DNA of 64,000 nt from Candidatus Coprenecus avistercoris (GTDB lineage: Bacteria; Bacteroidota; Bacteroidia; Bacteroidales; UBA932), in NCBI GenBank assembly GCA_018712275.1, contig DVHI01000074.1, positions 1 to 64,000 on the forward strand, read 5' to 3'. A program made the translations under genes and the position numbers. The notes under the pieces are model-generated. The model did not search any database. It saw nothing but the letters and a program-made list of their open reading frames with translations, and was not told the DNA's origin. Positions within the stretch are counted from its first letter, which is position 1. Each line of letters opens with the position of its first letter. Positions 32,597-40,796 of the stretch are shown one piece after another.

Positions 32597-34342
32597 ATTC
32601 TATATCTGATAGTACTGCTCTGCTCACTGTGCTCGTGCTCAGGCAGGCATGTGAGCCGGTATCCTGAGCTAGCCGCCGCGGACTCCCTGATGATGACGGA
32701 TCCGCAGGGTGCCCTTGACATTCTGAGCGGTATCGACAGTGCGGAGGTCGGGAGAATGGACAGAGAGGAGCGTGCATTCCATACCCTGCTCATGACAGAG
32801 GCGGAGTATAAGAACTACTTGCCTGTTGCAGAGGACACCGCGATGACGGAAGCTGTTAGTTATTACCGCCGCCGCGGACCGGAAGAGCTGATGGCCCGTG
32901 CGCTGGTCATGCAGGGTGCGGTGCTCTCGGAGCGGGGCGACGCGGAGGGTGCGATGCTCGCCTATAAGGAGGCGGAGCCCTTGGTCGAGCGCATGGGCGA
33001 CATGGAGCAGCTCGGTCTGCTCCACACTCGTATCGCAGAGCTTTACCAAATCAGTCTTGTAAACAGTGAAAGTGCCATCGACAGATATAGGAAAGCACTT
33101 GATTGCTTTGAGAAGGCAGAACTTCCCGAGCGCATAGTCTTTGCTAATATTGCCCTCGCTAGAATGTTGATGATTGACTCCATGGACAAGGCCATACCTC
33201 ATTTAGAAATGGCTTTGCACATGTCGGAACAGTACGGTATGCGAATCCCTGGCCTCAATGCTATGGATCTTATTTATTATATGTACGAGCCTGAATATAA
33301 TGCGCGGGAAATTATAAACTTGACAAGAAAAGTATTTTCACTATATGGCAACGTGCCTCAGAATACTGTCGAAAAGACTATATACAATGCTATGTGGTAT
33401 AAAGCAGCTAGAGCATATATAAATTTGAGGAAGTCTGATTCTGCCATGATTTTAATTGAATCTATCCAGCCCAATGATAAGATAGACAGTATTCACTTGT
33501 ACACCCTTTACAAAGACATAGCGGCATTGGAAAACGACAGCGAGAAAATGCTGAGATATCAGGAGAATGCACACAGAATAGAGTTGTCAATCCTGGAGGA
33601 AGGCTACGAATCCCAGCTCCGGGACTCGGAACTGCGGTATGACCACTCCCGGCTCGAGGCGGAGCTGTACAGACGGGAGAGGAGTATCCTGCTGCTTACC
33701 GTCATTTTCCTTCTGTCAGCCGCGGCGGTGGCAGCTGTCATCTTCCTCCTCAGGACAATGCTCCGGCGGCAGAGGGCCGAGGCCCGCAGGTTCAAGGCCC
33801 TGGCGGATATCCGCGGGAAGGAGCTGGACCGTCAGACAGCGGAGAGCAACAGCCTTCGGGAGGAGAAAATCCATGAGGAGGAGGCAAGAAAATCCATGGA
33901 GCAGATGTTCCGCCGCTATGCTGCGGCCAACAGCGGCCTGATGCGGTTCTACAACCTGACCTACAGTACCATGCGCAAGATCATCGACATCTACGACATC
34001 CATCAGAGCAATCCCGCTCACCTTCTTGACAGATCCGTGGACGTCGCCCGCGACTTCATCCGCGGCATCAACACCTACGGTGACGCGAGCACCTTGATAG
34101 ACGCCGTGTACCCGGGGTTCCTCAGCGGACTGTTCTCGGAATATCCCGGCCTGTCGAAGGACGAGCGGTACCTTATAGTCCTCACCTGCCTGGGCTATCC
34201 CGCCAGCACACTGTGCACCATCCTCGACATCAGCGAGACCAACCTCAGCACCCGCAAGACCAGACTCGCCCGTAAAATGGGCCTTGACGGCAGCCTCGCA
34301 AAGTACCTCAGCAGCCGCTTGGCCGCCTGGGGAAAGCGCTAA
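32591..34342 (+). CDS. TPR lipoprotein with membrane helix, coiled coil and HTH-like C terminus
   Basis: The 583-aa protein starts with a lipoprotein-like signal (LCSLCSCSGR). Residues ~25-335 hold degenerate tetratricopeptide repeats (ARALVMQGAVLSERGDAEGAMLAYKEAE), then a membrane helix near 358-378 (SILLLTVIFLLSAAAVAAVIFLL), a coiled coil, and a C-terminal region with LVLTCLGYPASTLCTILDISETNLSTRKTRLARKMG-type sequence (quoted in part) that resembles a helix-turn-helix. This layout is a recurrent Bacteroidales regulator type, thought to sense in the periplasm and act inside. A lipobox plus a transmembrane helix is unusual; the N terminus may be an anchor instead. A ~500-bp AT-rich patch interrupts the TPR region. 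Confidence 0.8.
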   Translation: MKILYLIVLLCSLCSCSGRHVSRYPELAAADSLMMTDPQGALDILSGIDSAEVGRMDREERAFHTLLMTEAEYKNYLPVAEDTAMTEAVSYYRRRGPEELMARALVMQGAVLSERGDAEGAMLAYKEAEPLVERMGDMEQLGLLHTRIAELYQISLVNSESAIDRYRKALDCFEKAELPERIVFANIALARMLMIDSMDKAIPHLEMALHMSEQYGMRIPGLNAMDLIYYMYEPEYNAREIINLTRKVFSLYGNVPQNTVEKTIYNAMWYKAARAYINLRKSDSAMILIESIQPNDKIDSIHLYTLYKDIAALENDSEKMLRYQENAHRIELSILEEGYESQLRDSELRYDHSRLEAELYRRERSILLLTVIFLLSAAAVAAVIFLLRTMLRRQRAEARRFKALADIRGKELDRQTAESNSLREEKIHEEEARKSMEQMFRRYAAANSGLMRFYNLTYSTMRKIIDIYDIHQSNPAHLLDRSVDVARDFIRGINTYGDASTLIDAVYPGFLSGLFSEYPGLSKDERYLIVLTCLGYPASTLCTILDISETNLSTRKTRLARKMGLDGSLAKYLSSRLAAWGKR

Positions 34343-34483
34343 TTGCCTCCGCACCAACGGTGATGTGACCTTTAAAATGTGGAAGCATGTAGGGTGTATG
34401 TGCTTGTATAAAAGCAGTTTGATACTTGAAAGCCGCGCTGTGGCCCGTGATTTTATTTTTATCTTGCCGGAACTTTCCCATAT

Positions 34484-34491
34484 TATATTTG
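34484..34491 (+). promoter_or_regulatory. Candidate -7 element for the barrel protein gene
   Basis: TATATTTG lies 30 nt before the start at 34522, with CTTG 17 nt further upstream, slightly closer than normal. The 180-nt gap before the gene holds nothing else that I can identify. Confidence 0.5.
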
Positions 34492-34521
34492 CGGCCTGAA
34501 CCATATAACCGAATCAGAATC

Positions 34522-35304
34522 ATGAGCAAGCTTTCATCACTGTACGCGGCCATCACAATATGCATGTTTGCCGCAGTGTGTAATCCCGCCGTCCTTACAG
34601 CGCAGAACACTGTCAGACTCTACGGCGGCATCGGTTACTGGGGACTCTATTCCGAGTACTCCGGTCCGGCAGCCGGCGGCGGAGTGAACTTCGGGCAGAA
34701 ATACCGAGCCACAGCTGTCTACGGATTCAGTTATCAGAGAGACCTTGTGCGCAGACTGTCCCTGGAGCTGGACATACAGAACTCCTACCGCAACACGTTT
34801 CCGGACATCGCGGATGCTCCGGCCGTCACCACGACGGACAGCCCTGGAGGCTATGAGAGTCTTGCCGATATGCCGTCTGTGCGCGACTATATCGACCGGT
34901 GGATAGCGGCGGGGAATGACCCCAACAATCTCACGTGGCTGCGTCACAACTCCTTGGCCGTCTCGGTCCGTCCAGTCTTCCATATGATCGACACCGAGCA
35001 TCACCGCTTCTCCGCCTATGCCGGCATCGGATGGTACTTTGCCGACGGCCTCTGCTTTGAGACGGCGGCCCTGTTCCCGGAGATTGAGCCCGAAAACTAC
35101 ACCGCCTCCACCTGGCAGTACCATGTCTCCGGCCTGACGGGCAACGCGGGCCTGCGCTATGAGTACACCTTCCTCGAACACTACATGGTCGGCCTGGACG
35201 CAGGAGTGACATTCAACGACAGCGGTGCCCCTTGGCAGGATGACCGCACCATGCTCACTGCTACGGATGCCCGTGCGCTGGTGTACGTGGGTTTCAGATT
35301 CTAA
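34522..35304 (+). CDS. Outer-membrane beta-barrel protein of unknown function
   Basis: The start at 34522 (MSKLSSLYAAITICMFAAVCNPAVLTAQN) provides a signal peptide and follows a promoter-like box. The mature protein of ~232 aa begins TVRLYGGIGYWGLYSEYSG and has alternating strands typical of an eight-stranded barrel (FGQKYRATAVYGFSYQRDLVRRLSLELDIQNSY), ending ALVYVGFRF with a terminal Phe as in outer-membrane proteins. Extracellular loops are rich in Asp, Pro and Thr. It lies downstream of the TPR regulator-like gene on the same strand and could be its target. I cannot name a family beyond outer-membrane beta-barrel. Confidence 0.7.
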   Translation: MSKLSSLYAAITICMFAAVCNPAVLTAQNTVRLYGGIGYWGLYSEYSGPAAGGGVNFGQKYRATAVYGFSYQRDLVRRLSLELDIQNSYRNTFPDIADAPAVTTTDSPGGYESLADMPSVRDYIDRWIAAGNDPNNLTWLRHNSLAVSVRPVFHMIDTEHHRFSAYAGIGWYFADGLCFETAALFPEIEPENYTASTWQYHVSGLTGNAGLRYEYTFLEHYMVGLDAGVTFNDSGAPWQDDRTMLTATDARALVYVGFRF

Positions 35305-35638
35305 ATTTACCTCGAATGGAGAAAAGCATCCTCGCAGCGGCAACGGTAAGTGCTGCAGCACCTGCTTTTTGTAAAAGGCCGATAAATAAGAACTTACAAA
35401 AGCAACGAGAGCTTTTCGTGCATCCCGAAGTGTCCGAAAAGAACACGTTGAAAATAGAACGTATTGATAGTAAGGTGATTGTGATTTTATGCCGTGTATC
35501 TGCTTACCGTTGTCTGAGATCGATAAACAAGAGCGGCTTGCGGCATGTTCGGAGCGAAGCGACAAAGCCTCCCCAGAGGGGAGGTTTGGAGGGGGTAGAA
35601 AAGAGAAAATGCGCAGCATTTTCATCCCTCCGCCTCCG
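35305..35638 (+). repeat. Palindrome-rich non-coding region beside tRNA-Ser
   Basis: The region holds no credible gene. It contains CCTCCCC-AGA-GGGGAGG (35568-35584), GAAAATGC-GCA-GCATTTTC (35605-35623) and the left arm of a 27-bp inverted repeat whose right arm is the 3' end of tRNA-Ser (35624-35650 versus 35664-35690). The block reads like remnants of intergenic repeat elements that accumulated behind the tRNA gene. Confidence 0.6.
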
Positions 35639-35675
35639 CAAAAATAGCCCACAGCGCTGCTGCGGGCTATTTTTG
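35639..35675 (-). terminator. Terminator of tRNA-Ser
   Basis: Directly after the tRNA discriminator base, minus-strand CAAAAATAGCCC and GGGCTATTTTTG form a 12-bp stem extended by GCAG/CTGT, with the A/T-rich ends giving the U-run. It works on paper in both directions. Confidence 0.75.
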
Positions 35676-35760
35676 CGGAGGCGGAGGGATTCGAACCCCC
35701 GGAACGTTGCCGTTCAACAGTTTTCAAGACTGCCGCCATCGACCACTCGGCCACACCTCC
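35676..35760 (-). tRNA. tRNA-Ser (anticodon TGA)
   Basis: Reverse-strand sequence GGAGGTGTGGCCGAGTGGTC opens a type II tRNA. The acceptor GGAGGTG pairs with CGCCTCC, the discriminator is G, the anticodon loop is CTTGAAA (TGA), there is a long variable arm (TTGAACGGCAACGTTCC), and the T loop is GGTTCGAATCC. All are serine identity features. CCA is not encoded. It probably decodes UCN codons, chiefly UCA. A stable terminator follows at once, and its arms extend into a repeat of the tRNA 3' end. Confidence 0.95.
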
Positions 35761-35819
35761 ATGTCCCTTCATTTCTGAATCGGGCGGCAAAGATAGGAAT
35801 TATTTCCAAACGAGCAAAA

Positions 35820-37127
35820 TTATCTGCGGCCGACGTCCGGGAGGTCTCTGGACCCCGGACTCTTATCATCGTATTTGATGTAGAAGGTCCTTACCGCCGT
35901 GGAGTCAGAGTCATTGTCAGTTATCGTCAGACTCTTCAAACTGAACTGTCTGATAGCGTCAGTGACATCCGTGACTATCCCCATCTCGACAGCGTCGGCC
36001 AATTCGAGATGAATGGTAAATGACTGCCAGGAGTCGGGAACGAACTCGTTGCTTATCCAGCCGATATCGCCGAGGTCCCGCTGTTCTCCGTTCACAGTGC
36101 AGGAATACTCTCCGTCCTGTTTTGTTATGGCGATGTGAATGACTGAATCTTTCTGGATAGCATCGTCAGGTGCGGACTGCCCGCTCACGGGGTCTGAGAT
36201 GCCGGAAGCATAGGGCGGAAGTGTCAGATCCTTGGTCCCGCAGCCGAACGCGAGGAAAGTGGCGGTGAGCAGCGGGAGGGCGGCGGCCAGCCTCAGTGAG
36301 GCGTAGCGGCCGAGTCGTGTCTTTGTCATCATAATAAACCGTTTTTTTGTGAGTGAGTGATTCAACCCGCTGGATATATCCGGATTATAACCAAAGAGTT
36401 GCTTGAAGATGGCTGTTCTATATAGAGTCAGGTCATTTCCTTCGTTGAGAACGTCGCGGTCGGCCTCCCATTCCTGCACCTCCTTCAGGTCCTTCTCGGC
36501 TATCCACAGGAAGGGGTTGAACCACAGGAGGCTGCGCAGGACGGAGAGGACGAGCCTCTCGTAGGAATGCCGGTGCCGTACGTGGCTGACTTCGTGGGAG
36601 AGAATCATCCGGCGCTCGGGGGGACTGTAGTTGAAGCCCATGTAGACCGTCCGCAGGAAGGAGAATGGAGTCTGTATCTTCCCGCTCTCGGCAAGGGTCC
36701 AGTCCTCGATGCGGGTGAGGCGGGCTTCCCGGCGCAGACGGCGTATCTTTATGGTATTGAAGACAATTAGGGCAATGGAGGATGCGGAGATGAGAATATA
36801 GGCGGCAGCAAGGATTTTCAGGACAATGGCTTCTGTGGCGGCCGGGGCTGCGGGAATTTCGTCGGCAGCTCCTTCTCCGGGGACAATTCCGCTTTCCGGC
36901 ATTGCCTTCGGCACCAGGACCAATGCCCTTTCCACAGCTGCGGGAACCGGGGCAGGGGAGTACATCGGTACGTCGAGCAAAGGGATGACCGCCGCAAGCA
37001 GCATTGTCCCGACTATGTAGGCCCTGCATATCCTGTAGCGGACCTTTCCTGCCAGCAGCCACCTGTACAGCGCCAGGAAGAGACCGCTGGATATCAGTAC
37101 TTCTATTATGTATCCGACTGTGTTCAT
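35820..37127 (-). CDS. M56 family (BlaR1-like) membrane metallopeptidase
   Basis: The 435-aa protein has four N-terminal membrane helices around a cytoplasmic zinc peptidase domain with HEVSHVRHRHSYERL (HExxH, near residue 195) and the downstream Glu in EWEADRDVL. FGYNPDISSGLNHSLTKKRFIMMTKTR follows, as in other Bacteroidetes M56 proteins. The C-terminal ~130 residues are periplasmic and lack the penicillin-binding sensor domain of true BlaR1, so the ligand is unknown. It lies 38 nt after a BlaI-type repressor gene on the same strand. By family precedent, it relieves repression by cleaving or triggering cleavage of that repressor. Confidence 0.9.
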   Translation of the reverse strand: MNTVGYIIEVLISSGLFLALYRWLLAGKVRYRICRAYIVGTMLLAAVIPLLDVPMYSPAPVPAAVERALVLVPKAMPESGIVPGEGAADEIPAAPAATEAIVLKILAAAYILISASSIALIVFNTIKIRRLRREARLTRIEDWTLAESGKIQTPFSFLRTVYMGFNYSPPERRMILSHEVSHVRHRHSYERLVLSVLRSLLWFNPFLWIAEKDLKEVQEWEADRDVLNEGNDLTLYRTAIFKQLFGYNPDISSGLNHSLTKKRFIMMTKTRLGRYASLRLAAALPLLTATFLAFGCGTKDLTLPPYASGISDPVSGQSAPDDAIQKDSVIHIAITKQDGEYSCTVNGEQRDLGDIGWISNEFVPDSWQSFTIHLELADAVEMGIVTDVTDAIRQFSLKSLTITDNDSDSTAVRTFYIKYDDKSPGSRDLPDVGRR

Positions 37128-37165
37128 ATCGTTCGCCGTTGTTTGCCCCGGGCTTTCGCAGGAGG

Positions 37166-37549
37166 TTATTTACCGGATTTGAGGATTCTCAGTATCTCGT
37201 CGGTCTCCTCCACCGATATGGATTTCCGTGAGGAGAAGAAGTTGACCATCCGGCTTACCGAGCCGTCAAAGAAATTGTCCAGGACCGTACGCATGTACGA
37301 GCCGGTGTATTCTTCCTTTGCTACTGTGGGGAAATATTCGTAGGTCCGGCCGTAGGCCTTGTGCGAGACAAATCCCTTGCTTTCCAGTATCCGCACGATG
37401 GTCGATACTGTGTTGTAGGCCGGTCTGGGCTCGGGCATTTCCTGCAGGATGTCGTGTATCAGTACCTTTCCTTTCTTCCAGATTACCTGCATGATTTCAA
37501 GCTCGGCGCGTGTGAGTTCCTGTCTTCCTTCTTTGATGATTTTTGCCAT
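37166..37549 (-). CDS. BlaI/MecI-family transcriptional repressor
   Basis: The start at 37549 (MAKIIKEGRQELTRAELEIMQVIWKKGKV) gives a normal 127-aa repressor. Residues ~8-75 form a winged helix (LTRAELEIMQVIW, then YNTVSTIVRILESKGFVSHKAYGRTYEYFP), and the remainder is the dimerisation region. Its usual partner, an M56 sensor protease, follows after 38 nt. The promoter is TTG-N20-TAGCTTTG with a perfect 16-bp palindrome over the -33 region, which fits autoregulation. The target genes beyond its own operon may include the divergent ABC permease, inferred from the shared 259-nt gap. Confidence 0.92.
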   Translation of the reverse strand: MAKIIKEGRQELTRAELEIMQVIWKKGKVLIHDILQEMPEPRPAYNTVSTIVRILESKGFVSHKAYGRTYEYFPTVAKEEYTGSYMRTVLDNFFDGSVSRMVNFFSSRKSISVEETDEILRILKSGK

Positions 37550-37575
37550 ATACACTGTATTTTCTGAATCTGACA

Positions 37576-37620
37576 GCAAAGCTATAACTAAATTTTTAAA
37601 TATGCAACTAAAATTTTAGT
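37576..37620 (-). promoter_or_regulatory. Promoter and operator of the BlaI-M56 operon
   Basis: Minus-strand GTTG, 20 nt and TAGCTTTG form the promoter (37576-37607). The perfect palindrome AACTAAAATTTTAGTT (37605-37620) covers the -33 box, and a related half-site AACTAAATTTTT lies at 37585-37596 in the spacer. Placement suggests repressor binding. Confidence 0.7.
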
Positions 37621-37643
37621 TAATCATGCATGGCGAGAAACAT

Positions 37644-37678
37644 TGTATGAATTTTTGACAAATTCAAAAAATCATACA
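37644..37678 (+). promoter_or_regulatory. Imperfect 15-bp inverted repeat with repeated TCATACA motifs
   Basis: TGTATGAATTTTTGA pairs with TCAAAAAATCATACA (one mismatch, 5-nt loop). Further TCATACA copies occur at 37694-37700 and 37800-37806, the last just before the permease start. This is operator-like spacing, distinct from the BlaI palindrome. Confidence 0.5.
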
Positions 37679-37808
37679 CCATGTGTATAAAAATCATACA
37701 ACGAGCAAAGTGGGTGCACTTGTATAAGTAATTGAATTATAGTAAATTAAAATTAATGGCATGATTTTGGAAAGTCATGACGGCAGAAAAACAAAAGAAT
37801 CATACAAA

Positions 37809-40178
37809 ATGAAATCGTTCCTTAACTTTATCCGGAAAAACGGACTCTATGCGTTTATCAATCTCTTCGGCCTGACCGTGTCACTGGCCTTCGTGCTGCT
37901 ATTAGCCGTGTTCGTGAGCCGGCAGCTGACCACCGACTCCTTCCAGGAGAATGCGGACCGCATCTATATCTACGCCAACGAGAACTTCATCGGCAGCGCG
38001 TACTACCTGCAGAAGCATCTCCTCGACCATTTCCCGGAGGTGGAGAAGGCCACTTCGTATCTGTCAGGTTCGGGAATAACCGGACTCGGGGAACTGCATA
38101 TAGCCGGTAATGATGCGGCGATACCGGCACAGACCTCCTACGCAGACAGCTCGTTCTTCGACATATTCTCCTTCCGTCTGCTCAGCGGCTCCGTCGAGGC
38201 GTGGAAGGCATCGGACCGCAGTGCCGTGATAAGCCGGCGTTTTGCGGATACTTATTTTCCCGATAAGGATCCTGTCGGCCAGGCATTGACTTACAGTATT
38301 GTCGGGGACGGGGATTATACGTTTACCGTGGCTGGAGTTATGGAGGATATCGACCATTCGGTAATCAAGTACTGCGATGTGATGTGCCGCGCCGACATCA
38401 TGACGGAGCTCAACGGTGCGAACGACGAGGAGATGAGCAACACCGGACAGTTCGACACTTTCATCATGACCTGGCCGAATTCCGATATTCAGGCCAAGAT
38501 ACCGGAGATCAGGGATTATCTGGGGAAGGTATGGTGGTCCTATTCGGAAAATATGGTGGACAAGGTCTTCTTCATCCCCTTGAGGGACCTGTATTTTTTC
38601 GATGACTCGCAATCATTTACAGGCAATATCAATCAGGGCGACGGCCAGTTGGTGAAGATTCTGCTGGCCGCCTGCATTATCCTGCTGCTGTTCGCCGTGC
38701 TCAACTACATCAACCTGACCGTGGCCCAGTCGGGAAGGCGGGCCAAGGAGATGGCCACCCGCAGACTGCTCGGTGAGGGGAAGGCCGGGGTTATCTGGAG
38801 GATGATTGCCGAGGCCACAGCGTTTGCCGCCGTATCGACGGTGCTGGCCGTGCTGATTGCCGAAGCCCTGGCCCCGTATGCCTCCCGGCTACTCGGTTAT
38901 GAATTCTCGGTACTGGCGGAGATTACCCTGCCCATAGCCCTGCTTATTGTCGTAGGAATCGCCGTAATAGGCTTCCTCTCGGGCATTATCCCCGCACTGA
39001 CGATTTCAAGGGCCAAGCCTATCGACATCGTGCGCGGCTCGTTCAGCCTGCAGATCCGCTCGTGGTTCGGCAAGGCTCTGATAGTCATACAGCAGGTGGT
39101 TGCAGTGGCCATGATTGCGGTCTCCCTGATGATGCTCTTCCAGATAAGGGCCATGATCCACGCTCCGTTAGGATACAATACTGAGGATATCCTCAATGTT
39201 TCCAGCGACATTTTCACCTCCGGAAGCCAGATCAGGGAGTTCAGGGAGGCGGTGGAGGCAATGCCGTTCGTGGAGTCGGCAGGTTTCGGGGAGGGTACGC
39301 CTCTGTACGGCACGAATAACAATACCATGTATTATCAGGGCGGTCTGCTCGGCTTCCAGCTGGTACGCGGGGACTCGGCGTATTTCAATATTCTCGGTCT
39401 CAGGCTCAAGTCCGACAATCACCTGGCGGAGACGGCATGGTACTGGAATGAATATGCCTTCAAGGAGGCGGGCCTGCCGGAGACGGCTACTGAGGTCCGG
39501 TTCGGAAACGAAAAGGTAGGTTATTACACTCAAACTATTGCCGGAGTGTACTACGACTTCAAGATCCGTCCCCTGCTCCAGGACCAGTCGGCGGCCATGA
39601 TCTACATGTACGATGTTTATCCGGAGAACCGTACGCCATGGAATATCCTGGTCAAGGTGACCGGAGACCATGGCGAGGCATACGACCGCATAGCGGAGGT
39701 GTACAGCCGCATCCGCCCTGACGGGGCCTTCGACGCCTCGTACATTGAGGACGAGATAGCCGCCACCTTCGAGGAATACACCCGGCTGCAGAAGATAATC
39801 ATCATCTTCACGATCATCGCGGTATTCGTCTCGTCCCTCGGCTTGTTTGCCATGAGTACCTACTATATCCGTGCCCGCAGCCGCAACATAGCCGTGCAGA
39901 AGGTGTTCGGAGCCGACAAGCGCCTTGTCCTGCGCCAGATAGTCATCTCGTACCTTATGCTCTCGCTCATTGCCTTCGTAGTCTCCGTGCCCGTCAGCTG
40001 GCTGCTGACCAGCTCATGGCTCAACCAGTTCTCCTACAGCACGGGAGCATGGCTCCAGTGGCTGCTGATCCTTGCCTCAGGAGTCCTCTCCTGTGCAGTG
40101 GCCTTCTTCACAGTCCTGTACCAGAGTATCGTGGCCATCAATACCAATCCGGTCATCGCCCTGCGCAAGGAGGACTGA
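37809..40178 (+). CDS. FtsX/MacB-type ABC transporter permease
   Basis: The start at 37809 (MKSFLNFIRKNGLYAFINLFGLTVSLAFVLLLAVF) is chosen because it begins the amphipathic/first-helix region directly. The 789-aa protein has two FtsX modules: a first helix, a large periplasmic MacB_PCD-like domain (~45-260), three helices (~285-405), then a second periplasmic domain and three C-terminal helices (IIIFTIIAVFVSSLGLFAMSTYYIRARSRNIAVQKVFGA in pieces). It matches the Bacteroidetes tandem permease type with no ATPase gene adjacent; an ATPase elsewhere must supply energy. It is divergent from the BlaI operon. Confidence 0.9.
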   Translation: MKSFLNFIRKNGLYAFINLFGLTVSLAFVLLLAVFVSRQLTTDSFQENADRIYIYANENFIGSAYYLQKHLLDHFPEVEKATSYLSGSGITGLGELHIAGNDAAIPAQTSYADSSFFDIFSFRLLSGSVEAWKASDRSAVISRRFADTYFPDKDPVGQALTYSIVGDGDYTFTVAGVMEDIDHSVIKYCDVMCRADIMTELNGANDEEMSNTGQFDTFIMTWPNSDIQAKIPEIRDYLGKVWWSYSENMVDKVFFIPLRDLYFFDDSQSFTGNINQGDGQLVKILLAACIILLLFAVLNYINLTVAQSGRRAKEMATRRLLGEGKAGVIWRMIAEATAFAAVSTVLAVLIAEALAPYASRLLGYEFSVLAEITLPIALLIVVGIAVIGFLSGIIPALTISRAKPIDIVRGSFSLQIRSWFGKALIVIQQVVAVAMIAVSLMMLFQIRAMIHAPLGYNTEDILNVSSDIFTSGSQIREFREAVEAMPFVESAGFGEGTPLYGTNNNTMYYQGGLLGFQLVRGDSAYFNILGLRLKSDNHLAETAWYWNEYAFKEAGLPETATEVRFGNEKVGYYTQTIAGVYYDFKIRPLLQDQSAAMIYMYDVYPENRTPWNILVKVTGDHGEAYDRIAEVYSRIRPDGAFDASYIEDEIAATFEEYTRLQKIIIIFTIIAVFVSSLGLFAMSTYYIRARSRNIAVQKVFGADKRLVLRQIVISYLMLSLIAFVVSVPVSWLLTSSWLNQFSYSTGAWLQWLLILASGVLSCAVAFFTVLYQSIVAINTNPVIALRKED

Positions 40179-40742
40179 TTACTTTTTCCGCTTGACGGTG
40201 TGTTTCAGCTTCAGAACGGCGAAGTTCAGTTCTATGGAAGTCTCTGTGTCGCTTACAGGGACTTCCTGATACAGTAAGTCGGACAGGATATCGCCTCCGT
40301 GCCTGATGAGACCTTTCTGTTCCTGCTCGTCATCTGATTCGGAGATTTTGCTGACAGTGCGGGTGAGTTCCTTGATTTTGGCAAAAGTCTCTATGATGGC
40401 GATGGTCGTCTGTGTGGCTTTAGGACTTTTCAGGATGGTGGCGAGCATGTAAAGTCCCTTTTCTGTGAAGGCTTTGGGTGGATATTTTGTGTGCTCGCCA
40501 CGTCCGGCTGTCTCTAAGGTCGAAAAACTCGACCTTAGAGACAGCTCCCATTCCTCTCTGTTCAAAGCCAGAATATATCCGTCGGGGAATTTGTCCGGAT
40601 TATTCTTTACTGCTTCGTTTACGCGTTTGGTCTCAACACCATAGAGTTTTGCGACATCTTTGTCAAGTAAGACCCTTTGGCCCCGGATTTCAAGCAGGGC
40701 TTTCTCAACATCTTTGAAATTTACAATGTTTTCCATGTCCAT
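40179..40742 (-). CDS. ORF6N-domain protein (phage antirepressor-like)
   Basis: I use the start at 40742 (MDMENIVNFKDVEKALLEIRGQRVLLDKDVAKLYGVETKRVNEAV); 40736 is also possible. The ORF6N DNA-binding domain covers residues ~8-95 (NPDKFPDGYILALNREEW, KAFTEKGLYMLATILKS), followed by a helical region and a Lys-rich end. ORF6N proteins occur in phages and as stray genes in Bacteroidales chromosomes, and the role is probably DNA binding. Inside the gene, codons for LSLRSSFSTLET form a perfect 16-bp inverted repeat. A long AT-rich palindrome lies just upstream. Accessory origin is plausible. Confidence 0.85.
   Translation of the reverse strand: MDMENIVNFKDVEKALLEIRGQRVLLDKDVAKLYGVETKRVNEAVKNNPDKFPDGYILALNREEWELSLRSSFSTLETAGRGEHTKYPPKAFTEKGLYMLATILKSPKATQTTIAIIETFAKIKELTRTVSKISESDDEQEQKGLIRHGGDILSDLLYQEVPVSDTETSIELNFAVLKLKHTVKRKK
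40508..40544 (-). repeat. Perfect 16-bp inverted repeat inside the ORF6N gene
   Basis: CTGTCTCTAAGGTCGA, a 5-nt loop, and TCGACCTTAGAGACAG. It is coding sequence, so the hairpin is retained together with the peptide LSLRSSFSTLET. It would block or pause translation, or bind a dimeric protein. Confidence 0.7.
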
Positions 40743-40796
40743 TAAAGCATTTGTATTTGATGCAAAGAAAGCCAAAGCATTCCAGATAATCCGCAC

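Noticed and set aside
35605-35690. Possible CRISPR-like or attachment-site array
   Set aside because: The repeats are inverted, not regularly spaced direct repeats, and no integrase or cas gene is in the window.
34537-35790. 417-aa minus-strand ORF across barrel gene and tRNA
   Set aside because: It contains the translated tRNA-Ser (GGVAEWSMAAVLKTVERQRSGGSNPSAS artefact) and the antisense of the barrel gene.
35316-36023. 235-aa plus-strand ORF
   Set aside because: It reads through the palindromes, the tRNA-Ser gene (giving the familiar RRDSNPRNVAVQQFSRLPPSTTRPH artefact) and the end of the M56 gene.
37809-40178. FtsX/MacB-like permease as the pump for the TolC-HlyD pair
   Set aside because: It lies 20 kb away, on the other strand, with its own regulatory region and no ATPase. 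Linkage favours the C39 exporter instead.
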